The notes under the pieces: model-generated
The model's database searches: none
Seen by the model: only the letters and a program-made list of their open reading frames with translations
What the model was told of the DNA's origin: nothing
Shown here: positions 45,093 through 54,530 of the stretch, piece after piece
Numbering within the stretch: the first letter of the stretch is position 1
How the letters are laid out: every line of letters starts with the position of its first letter
Position numbers and translations under genes: made by a program
From: Achromobacter seleniivolatilans
GTDB taxonomy: Bacteria; Pseudomonadota; Gammaproteobacteria; Burkholderiales; Burkholderiaceae_B
Assembly: GCF_030864005.1 (NCBI RefSeq)
Contig: NZ_CP132977.1
Coordinates: 62,001 to 126,000 of the forward strand
Length of the DNA stretch: 64,000 nt
Direction of reading: 5' to 3'

Positions 45093-46619
45093 CTACGATT
45101 TAGCGGCGCCTGGAGCGGCACCAGGCTCACCAGCTTCAGCCAGTGCTTCGCGAATTTTCTGATCCTCCGACGCCTGCATTATTCGAAGCTGCTCTGCAGC
45201 GAAGTGATCGAAGTCGCTGTCTTCGGTAATTGCTTCAGGCGGTGGAACGAGCGGCACGACCTCTGGCTCAAGCGTCTGGCGGGCCATCGTCCAAACATCC
45301 TTAGACTTCCACATCTGATCCTGATGATCGTCGTCCACGCCGTTGACCCATGCGTCGAACTCTTCTTTGAACCCTCTAACCACCTCGGCGACGAAGATGA
45401 TTGGCATCTTGGTTCCAACTTCGCCCCGCTCTCGGTCCTTGTCGTGCACCTCGCACAAAGGCAGGAAGCCTTCTTCGAGACTGAGCCTTTCGAACGGGTG
45501 CTGGCCCATAACCGCCACGGCGGATTCAGCGTGGGGGGTATGTCTGCCGTGAGTGTCCAGAACAAAGAAGAGGATGCGATCCATAGGCCGGAGCCACACA
45601 TAACGCCATGATCCAATCTTTGATGAACGACCGGCGAGCTGCTGAAGCTCAAAGAGGAAGGTGTATTCCCAATGGTGCATTTGAAGCAACTGCTTCACCG
45701 AAGTGTGGTCCCGGTATCTGTCGAACATTTCTTGCACGATGGGCAAATCTAAACGCGCCATGCCCTCGCGTGTGCCATATGCTGACCAGTTCAAAGCCCG
45801 GACAACCTGTTCGGCCTCTGCACGTCCCTCGGCGCCGTTGAATGCACCGGGAGCTAACAAGGCAAACATGGCCTTGCCGACGCTGCTCAAACGATCGACG
45901 AACGCACGATCCGCGTTCCTTGCGTCCACCGCCAAATCGACGATCTGTCGGCCAAGATACTTGCTATGACGAATGCGCTCGACCTTACCGCCAGGTCCAG
46001 GCACTTCGATGAATGTGTAGCTGGCCAAGTATTGACTAAAGCGTTCTTCGTTGAGACGCCTGCCCGGCTCAATCGCCGGTACACCATTAACCTTCGCCCG
46101 CTGAAGGACTTCCATCGGAGATACCTGTCGGCGCCACCGTTTAAGCTTGTCCTGGACCAGCTGCTTCTGAATGCACGCGATAGGCGCGATATCAGTTGTG
46201 AAGTGCATAAGCTCCCGCACAAGGAGTTCAGGCGACATCTTGCGTTGGAGATTCTGCGACCTGGTGCGTCGCAGGAACAACCTCGCGCCGATGAGCAGCA
46301 CCCATCCCGTCAACACGACAGACAGAGGACGTAGCGCGGTGTGCGCATAGCTAATCCAGTCAATGAAGCCAATTCGCGTTGGGAAGCGCCGCGCCAGCCG
46401 ATACATGGCCTCGAGGTCAAAGGCGACCTGCTGCGTGTAGTCGAAAGGCAACCAGCCCCACGGCCTTCCCAACAAGTGGAACCATGGCGCCGTGTAGAAC
46501 ACGATGCGATTGCTGGCTACGAGCCATAGTGTGGAGCCGAGGACAAGGGCGATGCCACAAAGGGCCACAATCCAGAAAGCAATCGAATCCTGTTCCTTCT
46601 CACCTCTTCCCCGTGCCAT
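45093..46619 (-). CDS. trbA: TrbA/DotM-like coupling complex protein, 508 aa
   Basis: Membrane helices near residues 13-36 and around 80-105, then the cytoplasmic DotM domain: YLASYTFIEVPGPGG, a helical stretch, LMQMHHWEYTFLFE-type segment (LLQMHHWEYTF), WLRPMDRILFFVLDTHGRHT and AVAVMGQHPFERLS. DotM/IcmP pairs with DotL in the coupling complex; R64 TrbA is its counterpart. Its start overlaps the previous stop by one base (TAATG). The order trbA-trbB-trbC is as in IncI plasmids. Confidence 0.85.
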   Translation of the reverse strand: MARGRGEKEQDSIAFWIVALCGIALVLGSTLWLVASNRIVFYTAPWFHLLGRPWGWLPFDYTQQVAFDLEAMYRLARRFPTRIGFIDWISYAHTALRPLSVVLTGWVLLIGARLFLRRTRSQNLQRKMSPELLVRELMHFTTDIAPIACIQKQLVQDKLKRWRRQVSPMEVLQRAKVNGVPAIEPGRRLNEERFSQYLASYTFIEVPGPGGKVERIRHSKYLGRQIVDLAVDARNADRAFVDRLSSVGKAMFALLAPGAFNGAEGRAEAEQVVRALNWSAYGTREGMARLDLPIVQEMFDRYRDHTSVKQLLQMHHWEYTFLFELQQLAGRSSKIGSWRYVWLRPMDRILFFVLDTHGRHTPHAESAVAVMGQHPFERLSLEEGFLPLCEVHDKDRERGEVGTKMPIIFVAEVVRGFKEEFDAWVNGVDDDHQDQMWKSKDVWTMARQTLEPEVVPLVPPPEAITEDSDFDHFAAEQLRIMQASEDQKIREALAEAGEPGAAPGAAKS

Positions 46620-47203
46620 TACTCGAAGCGCCCCGTGGCGACCATGCGCTGATATGCCGCCCACACCTTGCGCACGTAGACCTTCTGAATCTCACGGATT
46701 CGGGTGTCTGCGGTCGGCACAGGCAACGCGCCACCGTGGTGATAGACGGCGACGCTGCACCAGACAGCGTCCGAATCGCGAAAGCCGCCTTTTATGCATC
46801 GATTCATTTCACTTCGCAGTGCGTAGGCGGCAGACATGATTCCTTGGCACATGTTGTTCCGCAGCGTGTCCAGCGGAATCCCGTACTTCTCGACCATGTA
46901 CTTTGCCCAAGAGTTGGTGTTGAGCTGCCCGACGCCTATGTCGCGCGTGTCATTCCGATTCACACCTACGACGCCTGCTTTACCGCCGGATTCCACCTTG
47001 AAGATCGCCAGGAGAATGTCGGAGCGAAGCTGATAGCGCCCCGTGGCTTCCTTCAGGCAATCGGCGGGCATCCGCGCAGGCAGCGCTATTCGCGCGGTTG
47101 CCCCCTTTGCTTCTTGAGCTACGACCGGGGTCGAGATCGCTGCTAAGCCACCTACCGTCAGGCACAGTGCGATAAGCGTAGAGGAGGTGAGTTGTTTGAT
47201 CAT
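46619..47203 (-). CDS. Lytic transglycosylase of the transfer system, 194 aa
   Basis: Signal peptide of 29 residues (TPVVA-QEA). SLT domain: DILLAIFKVESGG with the catalytic Glu71, then NRNDTRDIGVGQLNTNSW, and the ending SVAVYHHGG, as in VirB1/IagB/PilT-type enzymes that open peptidoglycan for secretion machines. I used ATG 47203; ATG 47239 in frame would overlap the upstream gene. It lies between the IcmV-like gene and trbA. Confidence 0.85.
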   Translation of the reverse strand: MIKQLTSSTLIALCLTVGGLAAISTPVVAQEAKGATARIALPARMPADCLKEATGRYQLRSDILLAIFKVESGGKAGVVGVNRNDTRDIGVGQLNTNSWAKYMVEKYGIPLDTLRNNMCQGIMSAAYALRSEMNRCIKGGFRDSDAVWCSVAVYHHGGALPVPTADTRIREIQKVYVRKVWAAYQRMVATGRFE

Positions 47204-47214
47204 CTCGAGAACGC

Positions 47215-47796
47215 TCAGGAGGAAAACAGAAATGCCCAACGGTCGCGATGCGCAAAGAACTCGCGAGCCGAGAGCAGCCGGCGTTCGTCAATTTGCGCCT
47301 GGTAGATTGCGTGATGGACAAAGAGGCTTAGCCCCAGCGCGGTGATGGAGAGGCCAATAATGATCACGGCCACCGGGACGTACGCCAAGTAGCGGAGAGT
47401 GACGACACCGAAGACGCTCACCGAAAGGAAGATGATCGAAAGCAAGAGCGCGACGAACTTGGCGCGCACGATTGCCCGACGCTGCTGGCGAAGTTGGGGT
47501 TCGGTCCACCCGTTGGCCCGGTACAGGCTCTCAAAGGCGGAGGCCGAATCGGGCGCATCGATGAAGTTGGAGTCAGATTCAAGATCAGGCTTCATGGCCA
47601 TAGTGCGCCCAAGCGTGCGGAGCGTCCCACGCAAGCGCTTCATGGACTTTCCCGCCTCCCGATAGGGACGCGACACTATTTTCGCCGTTCCAATAACCCC
47701 TCGCATGGCGAGTCCGCGGCGTCGCTTGGTTGGCGCCGCAGCCTTCGCTTGCACAAATTCAGTTTCTTCAGTCGAGACTGGCTTATTGGTCGTCAT
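47215..47796 (-). CDS. IcmV/TraX-like membrane protein, 193 aa
   Basis: A basic N-terminal cytoplasmic part with KIVSRPYREAGKSMKRL; then ASAFESLYRANGWTEPQLRQ preceding a pair of membrane helices (about 115-155), and a short tail QIDERRLLSAREFF. This layout, including the SFEEA..RLNLTE..L.RQ-type segment before the helix pair, resembles IcmV of Dot/Icm and TraX of R64. Identity looks weak. Its start lies 14 bases inside the previous gene. Confidence 0.6.
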   Translation of the reverse strand: MTTNKPVSTEETEFVQAKAAAPTKRRRGLAMRGVIGTAKIVSRPYREAGKSMKRLRGTLRTLGRTMAMKPDLESDSNFIDAPDSASAFESLYRANGWTEPQLRQQRRAIVRAKFVALLLSIIFLSVSVFGVVTLRYLAYVPVAVIIIGLSITALGLSLFVHHAIYQAQIDERRLLSAREFFAHRDRWAFLFSS

Positions 47797-48217
47797 AACG
47801 TTCCGTTTCAAGGGCGGTGGCCAGGCGTGCGAGGGTGGATGGCTTGAGCAGGTCCGAATAGACGCGGGCTTGGGCTAGAAGCTGCTGCCAAGCGCCCGAC
47901 AGCGCCAAGGCGGGGAGCAGCCGCGGGCGCCGGTGCTCCACAGCCTGCAAGATCTGAAGGATCGCGCGTCCACTGAGCTTCGGCAGAAGCCGGCTGTCGA
48001 CCTTCTTCAGGTATGCGGCAACGCGTACATCGGACATCGAATCCTTAGACGCAAACCACATAACAAATCGCTCGACTGCTCTCGCTTCGATGCCCGCTCG
48101 CCCGAGAGGGGGCGGGGTACTGAAGAGGATCTTTGCCAGTTGAGTGTCAAAGATGGCACTTCCCGCGGGGGGCGCCTGAGTGGGATGTTGCCGCCCTGCA
48201 CTTGCTATTGTCATCAT
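47783..48217 (-). CDS. Hypothetical protein, 144 aa, first gene of the trb operon
   Basis: Soluble and helical (SDVRVAAYLKKVDSRLLPKLSGRAILQILQAVEHRR, then TLARLATALETERYDD). GGGAGGCGG precedes ATG 48217 (or 48214). In Legionella icmV neighbours icmW, a small cytoplasmic adaptor; position and size would fit, but I see no sequence proof. Operator copy F lies 26 bp upstream. Confidence 0.6.
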   Translation of the reverse strand: MMTIASAGRQHPTQAPPAGSAIFDTQLAKILFSTPPPLGRAGIEARAVERFVMWFASKDSMSDVRVAAYLKKVDSRLLPKLSGRAILQILQAVEHRRPRLLPALALSGAWQQLLAQARVYSDLLKPSTLARLATALETERYDDQ

Positions 48218-48242
48218 TCGCCGCCTCCCGCAATGTATTTCA

Positions 48243-48268
48243 GTATGTTTGATTATACTAATTCATTC
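48243..48268. promoter_or_regulatory. 26-bp palindromic operator, copy F (trb operon / primase)
   Basis: GTATGTTT-N10-ATTCATTC, centred in the 68-bp gap between the divergent trb operon and primase gene, 26 and 17 bp from the two starts. One bound dimer would control both. Confidence 0.8.
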
Positions 48269-48285
48269 TTTCGGAGGCGGAAAAA

Positions 48286-50082
48286 GTGGCAATTATCAGG
48301 AACGAGGGCGGTGCCCGGGCTCCACGGATTCCTGACGACGTCGTCGATCAGGTTAAATTGCGCGCCGACGAGAACATCGTCGATGTGATCGGTGAGGCTG
48401 TCGCTCTTCGAAAAGCAGGCAACAGCTACGTGGGACTTTGCCCGTTCCACTCTGAGAAGTCGCCATCGTTCAACGTAGTCCCAGGAAAGGGCTTCTTTTT
48501 TTGCCATGGCTGCGGGGCGAAAGGTCGCGCGGTCGAGTTTCAGCAGCAGTACTTCGGTATGCCCTTTCCCGACGTGATCCGTGAGTTCGCGGGCAGATTC
48601 GGCATTCGGATACCAGCAGACGGCAGCGCATCGCGAGTCCCCCCCCAATCGCCAACTGGTCTCCGCCGGCCGCCGGCGCCTGTCGACCAGGATGTTCGCC
48701 CTTCCGTTTCGAGTGAAAGACGCGATTCCCTTTCGGCCGTTTTGGGCGAGGCGCTCGAGTTCTTTCGTGGCCCAGCAAATCACGACCGTCCGATGTCCGC
48801 ATCTTTGCGGACTTGGGCCGAAACGCGGTGCCTAACGGATGAATCTCTCGCACGCTTCGAAATTGGCATCACCTCACGGGGATGGCAAGGGCTACGTGAA
48901 GCCTTCGGGAGCCGATATGACACCGACCAAAGGCTCCTGGATGCCGACCTCGTCCGCGAAACGGACGATAAGACTCGGCGATATGACACTTTTCGAGATC
49001 GCGTCATGTTCCCGGTCCGGGATGTCGACGGTACTCTCGTGGGATTCGGCGGGCGTCGCCTTCAAGATGACGAAAAAAACGAGCGCACACCTAAGTACTT
49101 GAACACCGGCACCACTGACATCTTTCACAAAGGGCACCTGCTGTATGGACTGAATCTCGCAACGCAATCCATTGAAGACCGGGGCTATGCACTGGTTGTG
49201 GAAGGCTACATGGACGTTGTTGTGCTCGCCCAGTGGGGATTCCCGAATACGGTGGCCAGCTTAGGAACCGCATTCCGCGGCAGCCACTTGAACCTGCTGC
49301 GTGGCTACACATCCGAGGTTGTGTATTTATTTGACGGTGATGCCGCTGGCGAAAGGGCAATGTGGCGCGCTGTCAAGGAATCGCTCCCGTACGCCGATCG
49401 AGTCAACTTTCGGTTCATCACGCTAGACGGCCAAGATCCGGACGAATGGGTGCGTTCGGTCGGCCCGGATGCTGTGCATGACGCAATTGTCCATGCTGAG
49501 ACCCTTGCCCCATACTTCTTGCGTCGAGTTCGTGAAATGCTCGCTCAGGATGGTGCCAAGGCGACAGAGTCCACCGCGCCGGACACCGGGCAGCAGCGCC
49601 CCGGCAGCTTCGGACATCAAGATCGCACACAGGAGTTCAAGGGGCTGGTATCCCTCATCCCGCAGCGGTCCCACCTACGCCAATTCTTGGATCGAGAGGT
49701 CGATCGCATTCTCGCACCGGCACCGGAGTCCAAGCGTACGAATGCTGTCGAGCAGAGCCAATTGGCAGAGTTGCCGGCGGAAAAGCGGCTCGCCATTGCA
49801 GCCATGCTCCAACCCAACTTAGCTCTGCAAGTCCGGCCCGCCCTCCTCGCCCTACTGCCCAATGGCCACCCGGCCTGCGGTCGGATCATTGATCTGTACG
49901 ACAGAGGGATAGAGCAAGGCCGTGCCCATGGCCAGCCTGCACGGCCTCCTGCTGACCTGGCATGGGCGCGTGTTACGCTTACACACACACCCGAACTGTT
50001 AACCGAGTTGCTCGCGCCCACGGAAAGTCCGCATCAGGTCGATCAGACCAGAACTCGGGATCGCTCGGCACCCAGCCAGTGA
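48286..50082 (+). CDS. DnaG-type primase, 598 aa
   Basis: Zinc domain with LCPFHSEKSPSF and FFFCHGCGAKG (Cys52, His55, Cys72, Cys75), then the RNA polymerase/toprim domain with GFGGRRL, PKYLNT, the toprim Glu motif ALVVEGYMDVV and VYLFDGDAAG. The C-terminal part (about 440-598) differs from host DnaG and lacks an obvious DnaB-binding motif. It starts at GTG 48286 with GGAGG 8 bases before. A plasmid primase can prime replication or the transferred strand in the recipient. It shares a promoter region with the trb operon. Confidence 0.9.
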   Translation: MAIIRNEGGARAPRIPDDVVDQVKLRADENIVDVIGEAVALRKAGNSYVGLCPFHSEKSPSFNVVPGKGFFFCHGCGAKGRAVEFQQQYFGMPFPDVIREFAGRFGIRIPADGSASRVPPQSPTGLRRPPAPVDQDVRPSVSSERRDSLSAVLGEALEFFRGPANHDRPMSASLRTWAETRCLTDESLARFEIGITSRGWQGLREAFGSRYDTDQRLLDADLVRETDDKTRRYDTFRDRVMFPVRDVDGTLVGFGGRRLQDDEKNERTPKYLNTGTTDIFHKGHLLYGLNLATQSIEDRGYALVVEGYMDVVVLAQWGFPNTVASLGTAFRGSHLNLLRGYTSEVVYLFDGDAAGERAMWRAVKESLPYADRVNFRFITLDGQDPDEWVRSVGPDAVHDAIVHAETLAPYFLRRVREMLAQDGAKATESTAPDTGQQRPGSFGHQDRTQEFKGLVSLIPQRSHLRQFLDREVDRILAPAPESKRTNAVEQSQLAELPAEKRLAIAAMLQPNLALQVRPALLALLPNGHPACGRIIDLYDRGIEQGRAHGQPARPPADLAWARVTLTHTPELLTELLAPTESPHQVDQTRTRDRSAPSQ

Positions 50083-50113
50083 AGCCAAAGCGCGAGCTTA
50101 TGACGAGCCCCGA

Positions 50114-50545
50114 ATGGCCACAAAGACACGCCCCCTTTCTCTCGAAAAAGTCGACAAAGAACTTGCTCAGCTGAACGCCCAGCGCGCAAAGCTGATCCAG
50201 ACCCAGCAGGATGCGATCCTGCATCAAATTCGCATGTACGTCGCGAAGGCGCTGGAATGTGGGATCTCGCCAAAGCAGTTGGCAGAGGAAGTCGGGGCTA
50301 TCACCCGAAAGAAAAGCCAAGCGGCCGACGGAAAGCCCCGACGCGGGCGTCGCCCGCTTGGAATCACCAAAGGGATGCGGCAATCCTTGTCGAAGCGCCC
50401 CGTTCCGATGAAATATGTGTCGCCTGAAGGTCAGGAATGGAGCGGCTTGGGGCGTGCGCCTGCTTGGATTGCCCCGTATGAGAAGGAAGATCGCAAGCAG
50501 TTTCTCATAGCGAGCCCGCCTTCCACGACAGCCGCCGATAGCTGA
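50114..50545 (+). CDS. H-NS-family nucleoid protein, 143 aa
   Basis: N-terminal coiled coil (LEKVDKELAQLNAQRAKLIQT), a basic linker (DGKPRRGRRPLG) and the C-terminal DNA-binding motif KYVSPEGQEWSGLGRAPAW. The latter is like the YxxPexGxxWSGRGRxPxW box of Burkholderiales H-NS proteins, with Leu in place of the first Arg of the GRGR hook, so DNA contact may differ. It lies 31 bp after the primase. Plasmid H-NS proteins silence AT-rich plasmid genes and lower host cost. Confidence 0.85.
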   Translation: MATKTRPLSLEKVDKELAQLNAQRAKLIQTQQDAILHQIRMYVAKALECGISPKQLAEEVGAITRKKSQAADGKPRRGRRPLGITKGMRQSLSKRPVPMKYVSPEGQEWSGLGRAPAWIAPYEKEDRKQFLIASPPSTTAADS

Positions 50546-52339
50546 TCAACCACGCTCTCGTGCGTAGTCCCGAGCCGATTCGGCCGGCTCCGCCTCGTCA
50601 CCGCTGTGGGCGGCGCCGGCATCGAGCAGCGCAAACTGAGCCATCGCTTCATCACGCGACATTGCCCCAGAACTGCTTTCATTGACCGCAGACGGGGTGA
50701 TTATCGGCAAGGTTTCTGGCTCGACGCTGGGGCTCGCCGCGGCGCCTTCATCCGCGGTGACCACCGTATCGCGCTCCGGGGTCGCCACCGCGGCGGTGGG
50801 CGCCGACGAAATGCCTTGCGGAGGATCATCGGCGGCATGTCCGTGGGGATGGTCCGCCTCAGCCTCGCCTGTCGGCGCCGCACGGTCAGCTTCCGACGCA
50901 ATGTCGCCGTCCCGACGATCAGCATCATCAACGTGCTTGAGCGGGGCCTCGTCTCCACGGTCTGACTCACCCATACGGTGCACCTCCGCCGCAATCTCGT
51001 CTTCGTCGGGCGCCGATCCCATGCGTTCCAGCGCAAGGGATTTCCGCCAATCTTTGCCGAGGAGATCGGTCAACGAACTGTCCATTTCGTTCAGGAGCTG
51101 CTCCTGCAGGGGCGTGTCTGCGGCGCAGCGGTATACCTCGCGCGCAGCCTCGGCCATTGCCGCGCGAAGCTGATTCAACTCATCTAGATGCGGCTGATGG
51201 CGCCCAGTGATGTCCTTGACCTCATCCGCGAACACCGCGGAGATGTCTCTTGGTTGGATCACGCCATTCTGCAATAGAAGGGCTGCCGCCGTATGGCCAC
51301 CAAAGACCGTGCACTGGCCCTGATGTCGTGCCAACCTCAAGTTCAAAGCGCCGCCATATGCGGCCAGACTGTCCTGCACCACGCGGGCTCTGCTCCGCAG
51401 GGAGTCTACAAACGCCGCCATGAAGACAGCAGTCTGTAGGTTGGAGTTTGAGCCGACACCGTCCATACGATGGCGGACCTGAGGATCCTCGGCCAGGCGA
51501 ACCATTGCGGCCGCCACAACATCCGCTGTAGTCGCGTCGGAAGGAGTCTCAGACGCGTCTTCCGAATCACTCTTCGCCGGCATGACGCTGGTCTTCATGC
51601 CATGACCTGTCTTACCGGCCGCCTCCGCCTGCAACTTGCTGGCTTCCTGGTCTGCGGCCCTAGGTTGTGCGTGCACAGGCGCTTGGACCTGCGCCGAAGG
51701 CCCGGCGCCCGATGCTTCGGTCGACCGGAATCGGATACCGCCTGTCGGCTCCTGTCCGTGTTGCCGGTCGCCTTCAGCGTCCTCCGAATCCTTCGATCTG
51801 TCGTGTAAGCCAAGTCGTTCGAACAACATGCGCAGGATGCGCATCAGCGCCTGCATCAGCCGCATGATCACATTAGGATGCACCGCGCCAAGTTGAGGCG
51901 TAGCCGCAATCGTGTTTTCCACCTGGCGTGCAACTTTTTCAGCCTGTCTAGCCGCCCAAAACTCGGCTAGGCGCCGGCCGCTCATGCCGTCAACGGGTCG
52001 CCTGATCCGATCTCCAAGCGGCGGCTGCCTACGCTCGGACGATGTGGCGGCCTGGCGCGGCGGGGGCGGAGCACTCCGTTCACCCGACGGTACCTGGTGC
52101 GCCTGTTGGCCCGGGTAGTGATCAGGTTCAGGTGAGGTCCCTCCAGGCAACGCCCAGCCGCCATCGGGTGGCGGATTCTGTTGAGCACGGTTCGGAGGCA
52201 CGGTCGTGCGTGTGCCTGCCCTGCCTTGTGAGGGTGGCTGCGCAGGCTGCGGCGATTCGCGCCCCACCGGCCCTTCATCCCTGACGATATCCGCTTCGTC
52301 AGGCATGTCATGATCAAACTCTGACTTCAACAACATCAT
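50546..52339 (-). CDS. Hypothetical protein, 597 aa, last gene of the 55.9-50.5 kb operon
   Basis: Long disordered N-terminus (Pro/Gln/Arg-rich, 1-115), a helical segment (MRLMQALMRILRMLFERLGL, about 160-180, amphipathic rather than a membrane span), a linker, a folded core (about 270-430: RLAEDPQVRHRMDGVG, NLRLARHQGQCTVFGGHTA) and an acidic Pro/Ala-rich tail. No family recognised. It ends adjacent to the convergent H-NS gene (stops at 50545/50546). Confidence 0.7.
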   Translation of the reverse strand: MMLLKSEFDHDMPDEADIVRDEGPVGRESPQPAQPPSQGRAGTRTTVPPNRAQQNPPPDGGWALPGGTSPEPDHYPGQQAHQVPSGERSAPPPPRQAATSSERRQPPLGDRIRRPVDGMSGRRLAEFWAARQAEKVARQVENTIAATPQLGAVHPNVIMRLMQALMRILRMLFERLGLHDRSKDSEDAEGDRQHGQEPTGGIRFRSTEASGAGPSAQVQAPVHAQPRAADQEASKLQAEAAGKTGHGMKTSVMPAKSDSEDASETPSDATTADVVAAAMVRLAEDPQVRHRMDGVGSNSNLQTAVFMAAFVDSLRSRARVVQDSLAAYGGALNLRLARHQGQCTVFGGHTAAALLLQNGVIQPRDISAVFADEVKDITGRHQPHLDELNQLRAAMAEAAREVYRCAADTPLQEQLLNEMDSSLTDLLGKDWRKSLALERMGSAPDEDEIAAEVHRMGESDRGDEAPLKHVDDADRRDGDIASEADRAAPTGEAEADHPHGHAADDPPQGISSAPTAAVATPERDTVVTADEGAAASPSVEPETLPIITPSAVNESSSGAMSRDEAMAQFALLDAGAAHSGDEAEPAESARDYARERG

Positions 52340-52368
52340 TGGCTCCGTTTTTTTTGCCAGACGAAGGT

Positions 52369-53106
52369 CTAGGCGTTCCGTGTAATTGCGTTCTGCAGTT
52401 GCGCAACAAGCCTGCGCGCCTCATCAAGCGCTGCAGGCTCGACCAAGCTCAGAATCTTCTCTGTAAGGACTCGCTGCTCGGCGATGTTCTGCTCCGACCG
52501 AATGACCGACTGCGTTGCATTTCTGTCGACGCGATCGAACGCGGGTTCGGGCCTACCTTGCGCCCTGGCAATCGGCTTTCCGGATGGCGGAGGCAGGAGC
52601 TTTTGCTTCGGATCTCCAAAGCGGCAGGATGTCTCGTCGAGGCGGTTCTCCAACACTCCCTGCATTTCCGCTCGCCACGTATGGAGGCAGAGCGAAAATG
52701 CATTTGGAATCGGATAGAGAACGCGGCCTCGTGGAGCCGTGAGAGGAAATTTCCCGAGGAGCCAAGCTTCCGCAGTGCTGCCGTCGCGAAAGGGGCCATA
52801 GAACACGTAGGGGGCGAACCGGTCGCCCGAAGGCATCGCGATGATTGCTAACGTCCGTCCAAGAATTGCCTGCTCGTCACCGACCCACTGCACCTCTGCG
52901 ATCGAGTGGCGCGTGGGGTCGAACAAGTCCTCTTCGGCCGCTAAGCTACGTACCTGTCCTACGGATGAGCCTGGCACCGCTACAAGCATGCTTTGAAGCA
53001 CAAGATCGAAGGGGCTCGGCAGTGGGGTGCCTTCTTCCAAGACTGCCCTTCCCTTCTGAATCAGGTAGAGCCGCATGAAGAACGGACTCTGAACAGGGAC
53101 GTGCAT
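52369..53106 (-). CDS. Hypothetical protein, 245 aa
   Basis: Not recognised. Mixed N-terminal domain (FFMRLYLIQKGRAVLEEG, APYVFYGPFRDGSTAEAWLL) followed by a helical end. It starts two bases after the previous stop, so it is co-translated with the 473-aa gene. Confidence 0.7.
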   Translation of the reverse strand: MHVPVQSPFFMRLYLIQKGRAVLEEGTPLPSPFDLVLQSMLVAVPGSSVGQVRSLAAEEDLFDPTRHSIAEVQWVGDEQAILGRTLAIIAMPSGDRFAPYVFYGPFRDGSTAEAWLLGKFPLTAPRGRVLYPIPNAFSLCLHTWRAEMQGVLENRLDETSCRFGDPKQKLLPPPSGKPIARAQGRPEPAFDRVDRNATQSVIRSEQNIAEQRVLTEKILSLVEPAALDEARRLVAQLQNAITRNA

Positions 53107-53108
53107 GG

Positions 53109-54530
53109 CTATCCCCCGCGCGAACCGTTGGCCGGCGTCGCGTATCTACCCCGTTGCCGTTCGCGCTCCACAATCGCATCGGCCAACTGCGCATACTCGG
53201 AGTACATCAGATCGAAGTCGATCCGCAGTCCGGCAGCCCTTGAAAATTCATGAAGCGTTGCAACCTCTGCCAAATTTCGCTGGGCTGCTTGGCGTGCGAT
53301 TCCAGAGTCCGGATTAAGTGTCGCAGTCACCGTCGAATGGTCCTTCGGAAGGGGCTCGCCCGTAAGAGGAGAAAGACTCACATGGAATCCCATCCGTTTC
53401 GCGGCTTCGGACACCGCACCAATAGACTTGACGTCCATCGATAACGCGCTAGGAGCCCGACTGGACGCAACCGGCGCGCGAAGTGTCGGTTCCTGCTTCT
53501 TCGGCGTGCCTCGTGCCTTGGACGCGCCCTCTAGCAGCCTATCCGCGCTGCGCCCAAGCCTAGCGATTTCTGATATCGACCTCCCTGCCAAATCCACACG
53601 GCGCTGGGCGCCTTGCACCTCGGTCACTCTCTCCATACCTCGAGCAGCACTCGCACTCGAAGAGGCCAAGCCCGTCACACCTCGCACCACGGCCCGGGTC
53701 TGAGGACCACCGGCAGCTTCCGCCACGCCCTGTGCGACCGAGCCAATCGCGGAGACCCAACCGCGGTAGTCACCTCGGATTTTCACCTGAAGACCCTGGT
53801 CCGCGAGACTACCGGCCAGATTCGCGTTGGCTTGGTACTCCCACTGCGCCTGAATGACATTGCTGTACACCCGCGCGCGGTACTCCAACACTACATCGCG
53901 ATAGACGCCCCTAGGTTCCGCGTCACGAGCCGCAGTTTCGTCCCAGGCGGCCAATTGGCTGCGCCAGTCTTGCCCCTGCTGGCAGAAGGCGGCGATGGCC
54001 AGCTCGACACTTCTTCCAGAATCCGCAGCCCAAATGGAGAGCTCTGCGTAGTTCTGAGCCAGTTGGCGCAGTTCCCCGGCCATCTCGGCCGAAGTCGAAC
54101 TCTGCCAGCCCATTGTGTAGCGGTAAGCGTTCAGCAGCAGGGTCGGATCAAGGGCCGCCAGTCCCGGCGAGCAGCGCGCAAGTTCCTGTATTAATTCCTT
54201 GCTCTGGCTCTGCATATCGCCATCAATAATGGTCTCTGCTGGTTCCGGGTGAAGAAGGCGCGCAAGGAAGGGATCCAACTTCACTTGGTTCCCGTTAATA
54301 CTCACCTTGGGTGGTGCCAGCTCCGGTGCAGCATCCTGCGCTTCGTGGCCAGCCACCGATGCAACGGCTGCCGCAAGTCCCAGCACTGCCAGTCTTCTGC
54401 CCAACGCGTAAGGGTCTCGAACAACTGCCCCATTTCCTTCAACGCGAATTTCGTGACCGCCCTCAACGGCGCGCTGCAAGAATGCCCGGGTGCGGGAACC
54501 CATTCCGCTCACAATTTCTTCGATGGCCAT
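53109..54530 (-). CDS. Hypothetical protein, 473 aa
   Basis: A hydrophobic segment at about 44-62 (RRLAVLGLAAAVASVAG) could be a membrane anchor or signal. Next comes a helical domain with two Cys (about 119 and 183) and many Trp/Tyr, a Gly/Ala/Ser-rich middle, and a basic Ser/Pro linker before a last 110-residue domain. No family recognised. Its ATG overlaps the previous stop (TGATG). Confidence 0.7.
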   Translation of the reverse strand: MAIEEIVSGMGSRTRAFLQRAVEGGHEIRVEGNGAVVRDPYALGRRLAVLGLAAAVASVAGHEAQDAAPELAPPKVSINGNQVKLDPFLARLLHPEPAETIIDGDMQSQSKELIQELARCSPGLAALDPTLLLNAYRYTMGWQSSTSAEMAGELRQLAQNYAELSIWAADSGRSVELAIAAFCQQGQDWRSQLAAWDETAARDAEPRGVYRDVVLEYRARVYSNVIQAQWEYQANANLAGSLADQGLQVKIRGDYRGWVSAIGSVAQGVAEAAGGPQTRAVVRGVTGLASSSASAARGMERVTEVQGAQRRVDLAGRSISEIARLGRSADRLLEGASKARGTPKKQEPTLRAPVASSRAPSALSMDVKSIGAVSEAAKRMGFHVSLSPLTGEPLPKDHSTVTATLNPDSGIARQAAQRNLAEVATLHEFSRAAGLRIDFDLMYSEYAQLADAIVERERQRGRYATPANGSRGG

